DNA of 64,000 bases from Paenibacillus alvei DSM 29 (GCF_000293805.1 NZ_AMBZ01000007.1:1-64000), one strand, 5' to 3'; shown: positions 44,722-54,226, numbered from the stretch's first letter. Notes: generated by a model not told the origin, from the letters alone. A program made the numbers and translations.

Positions 44722-44825
44722 AACAGAAGTTGACACGTTATAACCGTTATAATAATGCATCAAAGAATGTGCTTCCAAATGCATTGTTACCAGAAAGTAA
44801 AGAACAAGCTGTTCTCATTCTGATT

Positions 44826-45632
44826 TTACGACTTCATGTCGCGGATATAACTATTTTTCTTGAAATGTCCTCCTTTTACATGCTTCAGATGGGCAACAAT
44901 CATGAAAGACACGATGACTAGCAAGAACCAGGAGCTGAATTTTCCCCACTTCACAAGATTCCAACCGTTAACTTGATGAGGATAATACCATGCACCCAAA
45001 AATGTCCCGATGTTTTCTGCAACCCATATAAAAAATCCGATTAGAGCAAACGACAGCACAAGTGGCATACGATGTGTCACGCCCAATACCGTATACTCGA
45101 CGTACGTTCTAAAAAAGATGACGAATAGCAAGAGCATTAATACCCAACGTAAATCATAAATAAAGTGATGGGTCATGAAATTAAAATATATGGCCAACCC
45201 TAGCGGTATCGTATACCAAGGTGTGGGATATCGATATACCTTGACATGTAGTCGTCGCCATGCTTGACATAAGTAACTCGCCACACTCCCGTACATAAAT
45301 CCGCTGTATAAAGGTACACCGAATATTTTTGTCCAGCCTTCTTGAGGGTAAGCCCAAGAACCCATATGGACTTTGTATATTTCGAGCATGAGTCCAATCA
45401 AATGGAAGACGCAAATTACCTTCAATTCGTCGAACGTTTCGATCCCAAGTCGAATCATAATAATCTGTGCAATTATGCAAACAAACAACAAAAAATCATA
45501 GCGATGCATGAAAGGGATGTCAACGGTTTTCGTAAGTGCCAGCATTGCAAAAATAAAAGCGGGGAATAAGCAAGACAGCGCTTGCTGCCAGCCAAAATAA
45601 ATGAATGATCTAAGTTTAAAAAATTTTCCCAT
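44826..45632 (-). CDS. DUF817 integral membrane protein
   Basis: The 268-residue protein has seven or eight membrane helices and the DUF817 landmarks: a start with FIYFGWQQALSCLFPAFIF, then YKVHMGSWAYPQEGWTKIFGVPLYSGFMY, THHFIYDLRW and ENIGTFLGAWYYPHQVNGW. The family (Bacillus YoaT) has no assigned function. The gene is intact, in contrast to its neighbours, and is monocistronic. It forms the right part of the accessory island. No strong ribosome site was seen upstream of the ATG. Confidence 0.85.
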   Translation of the reverse strand: MGKFFKLRSFIYFGWQQALSCLFPAFIFAMLALTKTVDIPFMHRYDFLLFVCIIAQIIMIRLGIETFDELKVICVFHLIGLMLEIYKVHMGSWAYPQEGWTKIFGVPLYSGFMYGSVASYLCQAWRRLHVKVYRYPTPWYTIPLGLAIYFNFMTHHFIYDLRWVLMLLLFVIFFRTYVEYTVLGVTHRMPLVLSFALIGFFIWVAENIGTFLGAWYYPHQVNGWNLVKWGKFSSWFLLVIVSFMIVAHLKHVKGGHFKKNSYIRDMKS

Positions 45633-45917
45633 TCGATTCTCCTACATTGATTATCGTATTAATCGGTTGATGAACAAGCACCATGTAATTCGTTAGGTAC
45701 AATCATAATTAGGAATATACTATTAGTCAATAAATAATTATTGAAAAACAATAAAATAATAATATGCCGACTCAAATGAAATAATGATTTCTATAGGTAT
45801 TGTAACGAAGGGAAGAGGGCGAAAAGTAAGTTAATCTTCAATCTGGTATAACGATTGTACTGAGCTTATTTTTGAAAATATTGTCTTGAGGGGGATGGTG
45901 GGGATGGAAGCAAAATA

Positions 45918-45962
45918 AAATGCCTCGTATAACCAGCTAATGAAGTGGAAACGAGGCATTTC
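45918..45962 (-). terminator. Terminator downstream of lexA
   Basis: AAATGCCTCGT at 45918 and ACGAGGCATTT at 45951 are perfect inverted arms with a 22-base loop, giving a T-run on the minus strand. The stretch 45640-45915 holds no gene. Confidence 0.75.
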
Positions 45963-45970
45963 TGTTTGTA

Positions 45971-46597
45971 TTAATGAAAATCACGGAACAAACCAATAAC
46001 TTTGCCTAGAATAGTTACGTGTTGTAAGCGAATCGGCTCATAAGTTGGATTTTCAGGCTGCAAGCGGATATGATCCTTTTCTCGATAGAATGTCTTAACC
46101 GTCGCTTCATCATCTTCGGTCATCGCAACGACGATATCTCCGTTGTTCGCTGTCTGCTGTTGACGTACAATGACATAGTCGCCATTATGTATACCAGCCT
46201 CAATCATACTATTCCCCATGACCGATAGCATGAATACATTTTCATCGTCTCCAACCATGTGCAAAGGCAGTGGGAAGTAATCTTCGATGTTCTCTGTTGC
46301 AGTAATCGGTTCACCCGCAGTTACTTTACCAACTACCGGCACACGTGCAAAGGAGCGAGAAAAGTCTGCCGTGCGGTCGGACTGATCGCTAAGCAGTTCA
46401 ATTGCCCGAGGCTTCGTAGGGTCGCGACGAATAAAGCCCTTCTTCTCGAGACGATCAAGATGACCATGTACGGTAGAACTGGATGCTAGACCAACGGCTT
46501 CTCCTATTTCACGAACAGAAGGTGGGTAGCCCTTAGCTCGGACTTCATCACGTATAAAATCAAGGATAGCTTGTTGACGACTTGATATTTTAGACAA
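45971..46597 (-). CDS. lexA: SOS repressor LexA
   Basis: LexA represses DNA-damage genes and cleaves itself when RecA is activated. The winged helix ([20 protein letters not shown], then [19 protein letters not shown]) precedes the Ala-Gly cleavage site in KVTAGEP and the Ser-Lys dyad (Ser in MGNSMIEAG, Lys in ATVKTFY). The TTG at 46597 is chosen because GGAG lies nine bases before it, and it gives 208 residues, near the Bacillus length. The longer frame to 46660 would cover the SOS box. Divergent from yneA. Confidence 0.96.
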   Translation of the reverse strand: MSKISSRQQAILDFIRDEVRAKGYPPSVREIGEAVGLASSSTVHGHLDRLEKKGFIRRDPTKPRAIELLSDQSDRTADFSRSFARVPVVGKVTAGEPITATENIEDYFPLPLHMVGDDENVFMLSVMGNSMIEAGIHNGDYVIVRQQQTANNGDIVVAMTEDDEATVKTFYREKDHIRLQPENPTYEPIRLQHVTILGKVIGLFRDFH

Positions 46598-46641
46598 GGG
46601 TATCAACTCCAATGAATACTCTTTTGACAAAATTATACCAC

Positions 46642-46655
46642 AGAACCTCCGTTCG
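46642..46655. promoter_or_regulatory. LexA box at lexA (SOS box)
   Basis: On the lexA strand CGAAC-GGAG-GTTCT differs from CGAAC-N4-GTTCG at one position. A weaker site (CAAAC-ATAA-GTTCT) lies at 46658-46671. Supports lexA autoregulation. Confidence 0.8.
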
Positions 46656-46804
46656 TACAAACATAAGTTCTAAAGATTTTGAATAAAAAATAGAATATAG
46701 GCGTAATCGGATAAGAAGGAAATAAAGTATCTTTAATCATTTTTTGATCATGCTGTTTTCAATGAAATGCATACAATCCCAAAAGAGTAACGAACAATAA
46801 AAGG

Positions 46805-46886
46805 GGAACGAGCGTTCTAAATATATGTTGACTCAAACGTGTGTTCGTGTTAAATTTGAAATATTAAATAATAGAACAAGTGTTTG
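46805..46886. promoter_or_regulatory. Three LexA-box-like sites upstream of yneA
   Basis: GGAAC-GAGC-GTTCT at 46805-46818, CAAAC-GTGT-GTTCG at 46834-46847 and AGAAC-AAGT-GTTTG at 46873-46886 each match CGAAC-N4-GTTCG with one or two changes. They are spaced by about 29 and 39 bp and lie 15 to 95 bp before yneA. Confidence 0.75.
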
Positions 46887-46899
46887 GGAGTGATCATTT

Positions 46900-47262
46900 A
46901 TGATGTATACAACGTATCGTTCCATTTATAAGGTGTCGACAACAGCTTCGCAATCTGAGCAAAAGAAGCGTTTGTTTCCTTTGCGTGTGCGTTTTATGAT
47001 CAGTTTAATCGTATTGTTGTTCATTACTTGTGGAAGCATTGTACAAGCACTTGGAAATGATGATGACCGTGAGGATGTTGTGAGTGGAACTGTTGTTGAA
47101 CGAGTTCTTGTTCAGCCTGGAGATACGTTGTGGGAGATTGCATCAACATATAAGCCCGGGCATACGGATATTCGTGAATTTATATATGAAATTGCACAAA
47201 TGAATCAGTTAACAGGTGAATTTTTGCAGGCAGGAGAAGTATTGTTGGTACCGATTCCTTGA
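46900..47262 (+). CDS. yneA: SOS-induced cell division suppressor YneA
   Basis: The 120-residue protein has one membrane helix (FMISLIVLLFITCGSIV) after a basic cytoplasmic part, then an acidic linker and a LysM domain (VQPGDTLWEIASTYKPGHTD to AGEVLLVPIP). This is the layout of YneA, which delays septation during the SOS response. It is divergent from lexA and preceded by several SOS boxes. GGGAGTGAT precedes the ATG pair at 46900/46903. Confidence 0.93.
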   Translation: MMYTTYRSIYKVSTTASQSEQKKRLFPLRVRFMISLIVLLFITCGSIVQALGNDDDREDVVSGTVVERVLVQPGDTLWEIASTYKPGHTDIREFIYEIAQMNQLTGEFLQAGEVLLVPIP

Positions 47263-47329
47263 TAACAAAACAATTTTCGGAAAATTGGCTCAGATGAAAC
47301 AAATAGCTATACATATGAACAGTTTACGA

Positions 47330-47353
47330 AGGGGCTCATGGAGCCTCTTTTTT
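47330..47353 (+). terminator. Terminator after yneA
   Basis: AGGGGCTC pairs with GAGCCTCT (one mismatch) around AT, followed by six T. Confidence 0.8.
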
Positions 47354-47393
47354 ATCTATATAATGGCTTTGGAGAAGCTTGCTTGACAAGCTG

Positions 47394-47440
47394 GTACCTC
47401 CATGTCAAAGTAGAACATATGCTTACACACATGGAGGTAC
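47394..47440 (+). repeat. 12-bp inverted repeat covering the DUF896 ribosome site
   Basis: GTACCTCCATGT at 47394-47405 is perfectly inverted as ACATGGAGGTAC at 47429-47440. The right arm contains GGAGG, the ribosome site of the DUF896 gene, and ends three bases before its ATG. In RNA the stem would hide the ribosome site; in DNA it could be an operator. Confidence 0.75.
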
Positions 47441-47443
47441 ATG

Positions 47444-47659
47444 ATGAATATTGACAAGCTTATTGCACGAATTAATGAACTGGCCCGCAAACATAAGACA
47501 GTAGGGCTGAGCGAAGCGGAAATGGAAGAGCGCGCAAAGCTGCGTGAGGAATATTTGGTACTTTTCCGTAAGCAGGTGCGTAATCAATTAGACAATATTC
47601 GCTATGTAGAGGACGAAGAAGGAACAGATAATTCCGGTACGAACGGTCTCGTTCATTAA
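47444..47659 (+). CDS. DUF896 domain protein (YnzC-like)
   Basis: The 71-residue protein begins MNIDKLIARINELARKHKTV and continues GLSEAEMEERAKLREEYL, the two-helix hairpin of DUF896/YnzC. In Bacillus ynzC belongs to the LexA-controlled yneA operon; here a terminator lies between yneA and this gene, so it probably has its own promoter. The ATG at 47444 gives six-base spacing from GGAGG, better than 47441. Biochemical function is unknown. Confidence 0.88.
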   Translation: MNIDKLIARINELARKHKTVGLSEAEMEERAKLREEYLVLFRKQVRNQLDNIRYVEDEEGTDNSGTNGLVH

Positions 47660-47722
47660 TGACTCTTCATTAATAACGATGGATTATCATTACTCGTTTA
47701 CAATACAGGGGGTAGCGAATTC

Positions 47723-48253
47723 ATGTCTCGCAGTTGGGAACGCAAAGTCCGCCAAAATAGTGCAAAATTGAACAAGCAGCGAATGAAGCAAGGCAAACCG
47801 TCGCTGTCTGCAGGCAAGCCTGCGTATGAAGAATTTAAAGGACGCAGCTTCATCATGCCGCTCGCATTGATTGCTTTCGCCATTATGTATGCACTACTAG
47901 GCGGGATTATCACGAACAATCAATATCCAACTCTTTATTGGGTTACGATCGTATGTTATGTCGGATTGGGAATAATTTTATTCTTAAGAAGACCGTTTCT
48001 GCGTGTCGGAGCTGACGAGGTATCAACGATTCGTTGGAATCGTCTTCGTACCTTGTCTTCCAAAGATATGAAGAAGATTGCAATTCAGCCTGGATATGTG
48101 GTGATTGAACATACGGGGAAAGGTGCGAATTGGATATTCTCTCGAATGCTGAACAGATACGATACCAATGCAATGGGCGAACGACTGCGCGTCTTTGCTA
48201 ATCAGCATAAGATTGAGTTCGAAGACACTTCGAAGAAAGAAGCGTCGAAATAA
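47723..48253 (+). CDS. Conserved membrane protein, two helices
   Basis: CAGGGGGT precedes the ATG. A basic N-terminal region (KVRQNSAKLNKQRMKQGK) is followed by two membrane helices (IMPLALIAFAIMYALLGGII and TIVCYVGLGIILFLR) and a C-terminal cytosolic part of about 80 residues rich in basic strands (GADEVSTIRWNRLRTLSSKD). No family is recognised by sight. It sits between the DUF896 gene and a HAD phosphatase gene on the same strand, about 60 bp from each. Confidence 0.7.
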   Translation: MSRSWERKVRQNSAKLNKQRMKQGKPSLSAGKPAYEEFKGRSFIMPLALIAFAIMYALLGGIITNNQYPTLYWVTIVCYVGLGIILFLRRPFLRVGADEVSTIRWNRLRTLSSKDMKKIAIQPGYVVIEHTGKGANWIFSRMLNRYDTNAMGERLRVFANQHKIEFEDTSKKEASK

Positions 48254-48310
48254 GTTTGCACATGTATATAATGAGAAGCTAATCTAGTCGCTGTGATGGG
48301 AGAGAGAAAC

Positions 48311-49117
48311 ATGTCTATACGTGCTGTGCTGTTCGATTTGGATGACACTCTATTATGGGATGAACGCTCTGTTGAAGAGGCCTTTGCTGCTGCTTGTGAA
48401 TATGCATATGAGCGAACAGGTATTGAACCAGAGGAATTGGAGTCTTGTGTTCGTCAAGCTGCCCGCGAATTATATGCTTCTTACGAAACGTATCCTTTCA
48501 CGCAGAGTATCGGGATTAATCCATTTGAAGCCCTATGGGGAAAGTTTGCAGAAGGGGATCATCCTGAATTTCGATTATTAGAGCAGCTTGCACCTGCGTA
48601 TCGTCGAGCAGCATGGACACAGGGACTTCAGGCAGCCGGTCGAGTTGATGAAGAACTAGGTGCAGAGTTGGCAGAACGATTTATGAGTGAACGTCGGGCC
48701 CGTTCTTATGTATATGATGAGACTTACGAGGTGCTCCGCCAATTAATAGCACAGTATCCGTTGTTGTTGCTCACGAACGGCTCACCTGACCTGCAGCAGG
48801 AAAAGTTGAATGGTGAGCGGGAACTCTTATCTTATTTCGATCATATCGTAATCTCTGGGCATCATCCGAAAGGGAAACCGGATCCAGAATTGTTCAAGCA
48901 TGCGATGTCCTTGCTCGGTATAGAACCGCATGAAGGAATTATGATAGGAGACAAATTAACGACTGATATTCAAGGTGCCCAAAATGTTGGTATGCATCAT
49001 GCCTGGTTGAATCGTAAAGGTCTTGAATTGTCAGGCGATGTTCATCCAGAATATACGATTACGAGCCTAACTGAAATTGAGCAAATTATTGAAGCGATCA
49101 ACTCGAAGGAATCGTAA
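48311..49117 (+). CDS. HAD family hydrolase (YfnB/YjjG-like)
   Basis: The nucleophile motif DLDDTL is at residues 8-13, followed by a helical cap; motif II is LLLTNGSPDLQ, motif III the Lys in HHPKGKPDPELF and motif IV IGDKLTTDIQGA. This matches HAD phosphatases of the YjjG/YfnB branch, which dephosphorylate nucleotides or small phosphates. The start at 48311 follows GGGAGAGAG. Substrate unknown. A terminator follows at 49172. Confidence 0.88.
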   Translation: MSIRAVLFDLDDTLLWDERSVEEAFAAACEYAYERTGIEPEELESCVRQAARELYASYETYPFTQSIGINPFEALWGKFAEGDHPEFRLLEQLAPAYRRAAWTQGLQAAGRVDEELGAELAERFMSERRARSYVYDETYEVLRQLIAQYPLLLLTNGSPDLQQEKLNGERELLSYFDHIVISGHHPKGKPDPELFKHAMSLLGIEPHEGIMIGDKLTTDIQGAQNVGMHHAWLNRKGLELSGDVHPEYTITSLTEIEQIIEAINSKES

Positions 49118-49171
49118 ATCGTTGTAGATACAACTTCATAATCAATTGCATCGAGCAAGACTAACAAGAGC

Positions 49172-49197
49172 AAGCCTGTGGGAACACAGGCTTTTTC
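49172..49197 (+). terminator. Terminator after HAD gene
   Basis: AGCCTGTG and CACAGGCT form a perfect stem across GGAA, followed by T5. Confidence 0.92.
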
Positions 49198-49389
49198 TAA
49201 TGCGTTGTATGTATTTATGTGCGGTGAAAAAAGAAAATATTGAAATAAAGAATGAGGAAAAGTGTGATAAATGTCATTGGATCGTCACAGAATTACCTAA
49301 ATTATAGCTCGATAGAGTCATGAGGAATTGGAGAATGCTGTATATAATGATACGATAATCCTAGCATAAATGTTGAGGAGTGAGCTTGT

Positions 49390-49845
49390 ATGTTCAGCAA
49401 CAAAAATAAATTAATTGTGCTCATAATGGCAATCGGGGCAATGCTGCTAACTGGTTGTGGAAATAGCTCGGGAAGTAGCTCATCATCAGCCGGTCATGAA
49501 GGACATGCTGGTCATGGCTCTGGTGCAATGCAAGAAGGAAATCATGAGATGCCTGCAATGATTAAGGTTGAATTACAGGTGCCGAAAGAAGTAAAGAGCA
49601 ACGAAGCTGCTACAATCTCAGCTCGGGTAACGCAAGATGATAAGGCGGTAGATGACGCTGACAAAGTCGAGTTTGAATTGTGGATGGATGGAGAAGAGCA
49701 TGAGATGATCGAGGGTAAGCCTGTAAAAGATGGAACTTATCAGTTCGAGAAGACATTCAAGAAAGCGGGTACCTATACCGTCATCTCTCATGTAACTGCT
49801 CGTGATATGCACTCGATGCCGAAGAAGCAGTTTACTGTAAAGTAA
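49390..49845 (+). CDS. FixH/YtkA-like lipoprotein
   Basis: A lipoprotein signal with lipobox LTGC is followed by a Ser-rich and His-rich linker (HEGHAGHG). A beta-sandwich domain of about 95 residues comes next (KVELQVPKEVKSNEAATISA, FELWMDGEEHEMIEG, and TYTVISHVTARDMH). This is the YtkA-like (FixH family) fold. The His and Met residues suggest metal, perhaps copper, binding at the cell surface. GAGGAGTG precedes the ATG. The gene stands alone. Confidence 0.8.
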   Translation: MFSNKNKLIVLIMAIGAMLLTGCGNSSGSSSSSAGHEGHAGHGSGAMQEGNHEMPAMIKVELQVPKEVKSNEAATISARVTQDDKAVDDADKVEFELWMDGEEHEMIEGKPVKDGTYQFEKTFKKAGTYTVISHVTARDMHSMPKKQFTVK

Positions 49846-49883
49846 GGAATTTCGATAAGAAAATAAAATGATTCCTCTATAAG

Positions 49884-49940
49884 AAGGGGCAGCTTCATAA
49901 GATCCGAGTAAAGACAGGAACTTATGAGACTGCCCTGTTT
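49884..49940. terminator. Long hairpin between FixH-like and mtnD genes
   Basis: AGGGGCAG-TTCATAAG at 49885-49901 pairs with CTTATGAG-CTGCCCT at 49921-49936 with small mismatches, and GTTT follows. It separates the converging genes. Confidence 0.7.
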
Positions 49941-50012
49941 GCATATAATGAAAGGCATTGTGAATAGACGTGAAAATCAGTTCATTTCTATAGGATTTAC
50001 CTTGTAAAGGAG

Positions 50013-50555
50013 TTAGGCTTTTTGAAAGGTGGGATCCGTATACGGGTGCGCAATCCATCCTTCAGTCTCGATAAAGAGGCGTACCGCTACAATTTGACGA
50101 TTGTCCATCAACGTGAAGTAATGTGGTTTCTCCTCTGGAACAGAGATCACATCCCCAGCTTCCAGTTCTACATCCATATAACCGACATCGTCGCTACCTT
50201 TAATAATAAATATACCATTGCCGGCAGTAATGGCTCTTACTTCATCTTCTGTGTGGGTGTGAACCTGCTCAAATTTCTTCAGCAGCTCTTCAATATTAGG
50301 AGTTGCATCGGATAAAGAAATCAAATCCCACGTTCGATAGCCTCGTCTTTCAGCCAGATCGCGGATTTCTTCTTCATACGTATCTAAAATGGCCTGCTTC
50401 TCCTTATCGGATAGCACGAACTTGTCGCGAAGAGATGGATCAAGTTTGTTCGGGTTCCAATGCTCATACAGCACACCCTGCGAAGATAGAAAAGAACGAA
50501 CATTTTCTTCCCCTATAATGATTTTGTTCGTATTTCGAATTCGTACTTGTGCCAA
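50013..50555 (-). CDS. mtnD: Acireductone dioxygenase MtnD
   Basis: The cupin metal site is clear: His99, His101 and Glu105 in VHTHTEDEVR and a further His in EEKPHYFT. The enzyme oxidises the acireductone of the methionine salvage pathway to the keto acid precursor of methionine. The start is a TTG at 50555, nine bases after GGGGG. The gene is divergent from metH, which also makes methionine. No other salvage gene is seen nearby and no S-box riboswitch was recognised in the 160-bp divergent region. Confidence 0.92.
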   Translation of the reverse strand: MAQVRIRNTNKIIIGEENVRSFLSSQGVLYEHWNPNKLDPSLRDKFVLSDKEKQAILDTYEEEIRDLAERRGYRTWDLISLSDATPNIEELLKKFEQVHTHTEDEVRAITAGNGIFIIKGSDDVGYMDVELEAGDVISVPEEKPHYFTLMDNRQIVAVRLFIETEGWIAHPYTDPTFQKA

Positions 50556-50719
50556 TTTCTAATCCCCCGTTTCCCAATGCGATTTATTCATTTAATTATA
50601 GTACAGAGGAAAAGTTTGGGCAAGAAACATTTTGAAGCGAGTCGTGTATGAGTCTTTTCTAATCGGATCACATCTGCTAAACTAGGGTTTAACGTTTAAG
50701 GTAGAGGGTGGGCAGAGCG

Positions 50720-53700
50720 ATGAAAACAAGAACGATACAGGAACAATTACATGAACGCATTCTCATTTTAGACGGTGCTATGGGCACGATGATCCAACAA
50801 GCTGACTTGAAGCCTCAAGACTTTGGAGGCGAACAATTGGATGGATGCAATGAGATGTTAGTCCTGACACGTCCAGATGTCATTTCCAGAATACACGAAC
50901 AATATCTAGAAGCGGGCGCAGACATATTGGAGACAAATACGTTCGGGGCTACCCGTATCGTGCTTGCCGATTATGATATTGCTGATCGTGCACGTGAGTT
51001 GAACGTTGCCGCGGCGAAGCTGGCTGTTGAGGCAGCTGCAAAATATAGCACACCGGAATGGCCAAGATTCGTTGCTGGTGCAATGGGGCCGACGACAAAA
51101 ACCTTATCTGTTACCGGTGGAGTCACATTTGATGAGTTGATTGACAGCTATTATGAACAAGCAGTTGCACTTATAGAAGCAGGTGTTCATATGCTTCTTT
51201 TAGAGACTTCTCAGGATACGTTGAACGTCAAAGCTGGCTCGATTGCGATACAGAGAGCCTTTGAATCTACAGGTATCACACTTCCGCTTATGATTTCGGG
51301 GACGATTGAACCGATGGGAACAACCCTTGCCGGTCAAAATATCGAATCGTTTTACATATCCCTAGAACATTTGAAGCCGATTTCCGTCGGATTGAACTGT
51401 GCGACAGGGCCTGAATTCATGCGTGATCACTTGCGTACCCTTGCGTCTATCGCCAATTCTGCGATCAGTTGTTACCCGAATGCGGGGCTTCCAGATGAGA
51501 ATGGTCATTATCATGAATCGCCAGAATCGCTTGCTCGTAAAATCGCAACCTTTGCAGAGCAGGGCTGGTTGAATATTGCAGGCGGCTGCTGTGGAACAAC
51601 ACCTGAACATATTCGGGTTCTTAGAGAAACTTTGCTCGAGCATGCCCCAAGAACAACGTTTGGTGAACATCCTCCAGCTGTATCCGGTATTGAGACCGTA
51701 TATGTAGAAGATGAAAGTCGTCCTTACATGGTTGGAGAACGTACCAATGTGCTTGGCTCTCGCAAGTTTAAGCGTTTAATTGCCGAAGGAAAGTTTGAAG
51801 AAGCGGCGGAGATTGCGCGTTCCCAGGTGAAAAATGGGGCACATGTCATTGACGTGTGCGTACAGGATCCGGATCGCGATGAAGCGCACGATATTGAACA
51901 ATTTCTGCAGGAAGTAGTGAAGAAGGTTAAGGCTCCGCTCGTCATCGATACGACAGATGCCAAGGTATTGGAATTGGCTTTGAAGTATTCCCAAGGGAAA
52001 GCGATTATTAACTCAGTTAACTTAGAGGACGGTCTGGAGAAATTTGACCATGTCGTGCCGCTTGTCCATCGTTATGGTGCAACTCTGGTTGTCGGCACGA
52101 TCGATGAGCGCGGTCAAGCCATTACACGTGAAGGTAAATTGGAGGTGGCGAAGCGTTCCTTCGACATCCTCGTGAATAATTACGGCATTCTACCAGAAAA
52201 CATTATATTTGACCCGCTCGTGTTCCCAGTTGGAACGGGGGATGAACAATACATTGGTTCGGCGAAAGAGACAATTGAAGGAATACGTCTGATTAAAGAG
52301 GCGATTCCAAAGGTACAAACGATTCTCGGGATAAGCAATATCTCGTTCGGTCTGCCTGAAGCGGGGCGTGAAGTGCTTAACTCTGTATTTCTATATGAAT
52401 GTACCCGCGCAGGGCTGGATTATGCGATCGTCAATACGGAGAAGGTGGAACGTTATGCATCCATCCCCGAGCACGAACGCAAACTTGCGGAAGATTTATT
52501 GTATGACACCAACGATGAGACGCTGGCAGCATTTGTTGCCGCTTTCCGCAACCGCAAAGTAGAGAAAAAAGAAAAAACCAGTAACCTTCCACTTGATGAG
52601 CGTTTGGCATCCTATGTGGTAGAAGGTACGAAGGAAGGGCTTATTCCTGACTTGACAGCAGCGCTGCAAAAATACACTCCACTCGAAGTCATTAACGGTC
52701 CGTTAATGAAAGGGATGGAGGAAGTTGGAAGGCTGTTCAACAATAATGAACTTATCGTTGCTGAGGTGCTCCAAAGCGCAGAAGTCATGAAGGCTTCGGT
52801 CAGTTTCTTGGAGCCGCATATGGAGAAGAATGAATCTGCTGTGAAAGGGAAAATTCTACTTGCTACGGTGAAGGGCGATGTACATGACATCGGCAAAAAT
52901 CTAGTGGAAATCATCCTATCGAATAATGGATATGAAATTGTCAACTTAGGCATTAAGGTTCCACCTGATCAGTTGATCGAGGCCTATCGCAAGGAAAAGC
53001 CAGACGCAATTGGACTGTCAGGCTTGCTTGTCAAGTCTGCTCAGCAAATGGTCATAACCGCACAAGACTTGCGTACTGCTGGCATCGATGTGCCAATTCT
53101 TGTTGGTGGGGCAGCATTAACGAGAAAGTTCACGAAAAATCGAATTAGTCCGGAATATGATGGATTAGTTCTCTATGCAAAGGACGCAATGGACGGTCTT
53201 GATCTGGCCAATAAAATTATGGATTCATCGGAACGTAAGCTGCTGGTTGAGGAACTCCGCGCTCATAAGGAACGGTTGGCTCGTGAATCGGAACAGCAGT
53301 CGAACCTACCTGAGCTAACACGGGCGGTTCGTTCCAGCATTACGGAAGCCGAAGTGTACATTCCGCCTGATTTAGAGCGACATGTATTGCGCGATATTCC
53401 AATTCCACAGGTGCTTCCTTATTTGAATTTCCAGATGCTGTTGGGACATCATTTGGGATTAAAGGGCTCGGTTGAACAGTTGTTGAACAATCGTGACCCG
53501 AAGGCATTAGATTTGAAAGAGACCGTTGACCGAATTCTGGCAGAGGAAGCTCAAGCAGGTGTGCTAAAGGCGAATGCTATGTATCGCTTCTTCCCAGCCC
53601 AATCGGAAGGGGACACCATTCACATTTATAATCCTGACAATGTAGAGGAGGTGCTCCATACCTTTGCATTCCCACGGCAGCAGGTTGAGCCTTACCTGTG

Positions 53701-54157
53701 TCTTTCAGATTTTCTGCGAACAAAAGAGAGCGGCGTAATGGACTATGTAGGCTTCTTGGTGGTTACTGCTGGTGATGATGTTCGCGGCAAAGCGGATAAG
53801 TGGAAGGAGAAGGGAGAATACCTGAGGTCACATGCGCTGCAATCTGTTGCATTGGAGCTGGCAGAAGGGCTTGCAGAACGGATTCATCATATGATGCGTG
53901 AAGTATGGGGCTATCCTGATCCGGAACAGATGACAATGAAGGAGCGATTTGGAGCTAGATATCAAGGGATACGAGTTTCATTCGGATATCCAGCTTGTCC
54001 AAATCTCGAGGATCAAGGGCCATTATTCAAGTTAATGCAGCCGGAAGACATCGGCATTCATTTAACGGACGGGTTTATGATGGAGCCAGAGGCATCCGTG
54101 TCGGCAATGGTCTTTGCTCATCCGCAAGCACAATACTTTAACGTAGATAAGGCCTAA
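50720..54157 (+). CDS. metH: Cobalamin-dependent methionine synthase MetH
   Basis: All four modules are present in 1145 residues. The homocysteine-binding barrel has Zn ligands in GLNCATG (about 226) and GGCCGTTP (about 288). The pterin-binding barrel starts near 335 with GERTNVLGSRKF. The cobalamin domain has DVHDIGKN (about 719), whose His is the lower cobalt ligand. The SAM-binding activation domain ends with FGYPACPNLEDQ. It transfers methyl from methyltetrahydrofolate to homocysteine. The ATG at 50720 is preferred over the GTG at 50708, which lies against the ribosome site. Monocistronic. Confidence 0.96.
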   Translation: MKTRTIQEQLHERILILDGAMGTMIQQADLKPQDFGGEQLDGCNEMLVLTRPDVISRIHEQYLEAGADILETNTFGATRIVLADYDIADRARELNVAAAKLAVEAAAKYSTPEWPRFVAGAMGPTTKTLSVTGGVTFDELIDSYYEQAVALIEAGVHMLLLETSQDTLNVKAGSIAIQRAFESTGITLPLMISGTIEPMGTTLAGQNIESFYISLEHLKPISVGLNCATGPEFMRDHLRTLASIANSAISCYPNAGLPDENGHYHESPESLARKIATFAEQGWLNIAGGCCGTTPEHIRVLRETLLEHAPRTTFGEHPPAVSGIETVYVEDESRPYMVGERTNVLGSRKFKRLIAEGKFEEAAEIARSQVKNGAHVIDVCVQDPDRDEAHDIEQFLQEVVKKVKAPLVIDTTDAKVLELALKYSQGKAIINSVNLEDGLEKFDHVVPLVHRYGATLVVGTIDERGQAITREGKLEVAKRSFDILVNNYGILPENIIFDPLVFPVGTGDEQYIGSAKETIEGIRLIKEAIPKVQTILGISNISFGLPEAGREVLNSVFLYECTRAGLDYAIVNTEKVERYASIPEHERKLAEDLLYDTNDETLAAFVAAFRNRKVEKKEKTSNLPLDERLASYVVEGTKEGLIPDLTAALQKYTPLEVINGPLMKGMEEVGRLFNNNELIVAEVLQSAEVMKASVSFLEPHMEKNESAVKGKILLATVKGDVHDIGKNLVEIILSNNGYEIVNLGIKVPPDQLIEAYRKEKPDAIGLSGLLVKSAQQMVITAQDLRTAGIDVPILVGGAALTRKFTKNRISPEYDGLVLYAKDAMDGLDLANKIMDSSERKLLVEELRAHKERLARESEQQSNLPELTRAVRSSITEAEVYIPPDLERHVLRDIPIPQVLPYLNFQMLLGHHLGLKGSVEQLLNNRDPKALDLKETVDRILAEEAQAGVLKANAMYRFFPAQSEGDTIHIYNPDNVEEVLHTFAFPRQQVEPYLCLSDFLRTKESGVMDYVGFLVVTAGDDVRGKADKWKEKGEYLRSHALQSVALELAEGLAERIHHMMREVWGYPDPEQMTMKERFGARYQGIRVSFGYPACPNLEDQGPLFKLMQPEDIGIHLTDGFMMEPEASVSAMVFAHPQAQYFNVDKA

Positions 54158-54226
54158 TCTTTACATCATAAAAAAATTACTAGATGTCTGTGCAGCAGTG
54201 TGTCACACTTATGTATGGACAATAAT

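Noticed and set aside
50556..50719. Search for an S-box or cobalamin riboswitch between mtnD and metH
   Set aside because: The region is only about 160 bp and none of the conserved riboswitch blocks was seen on either strand.
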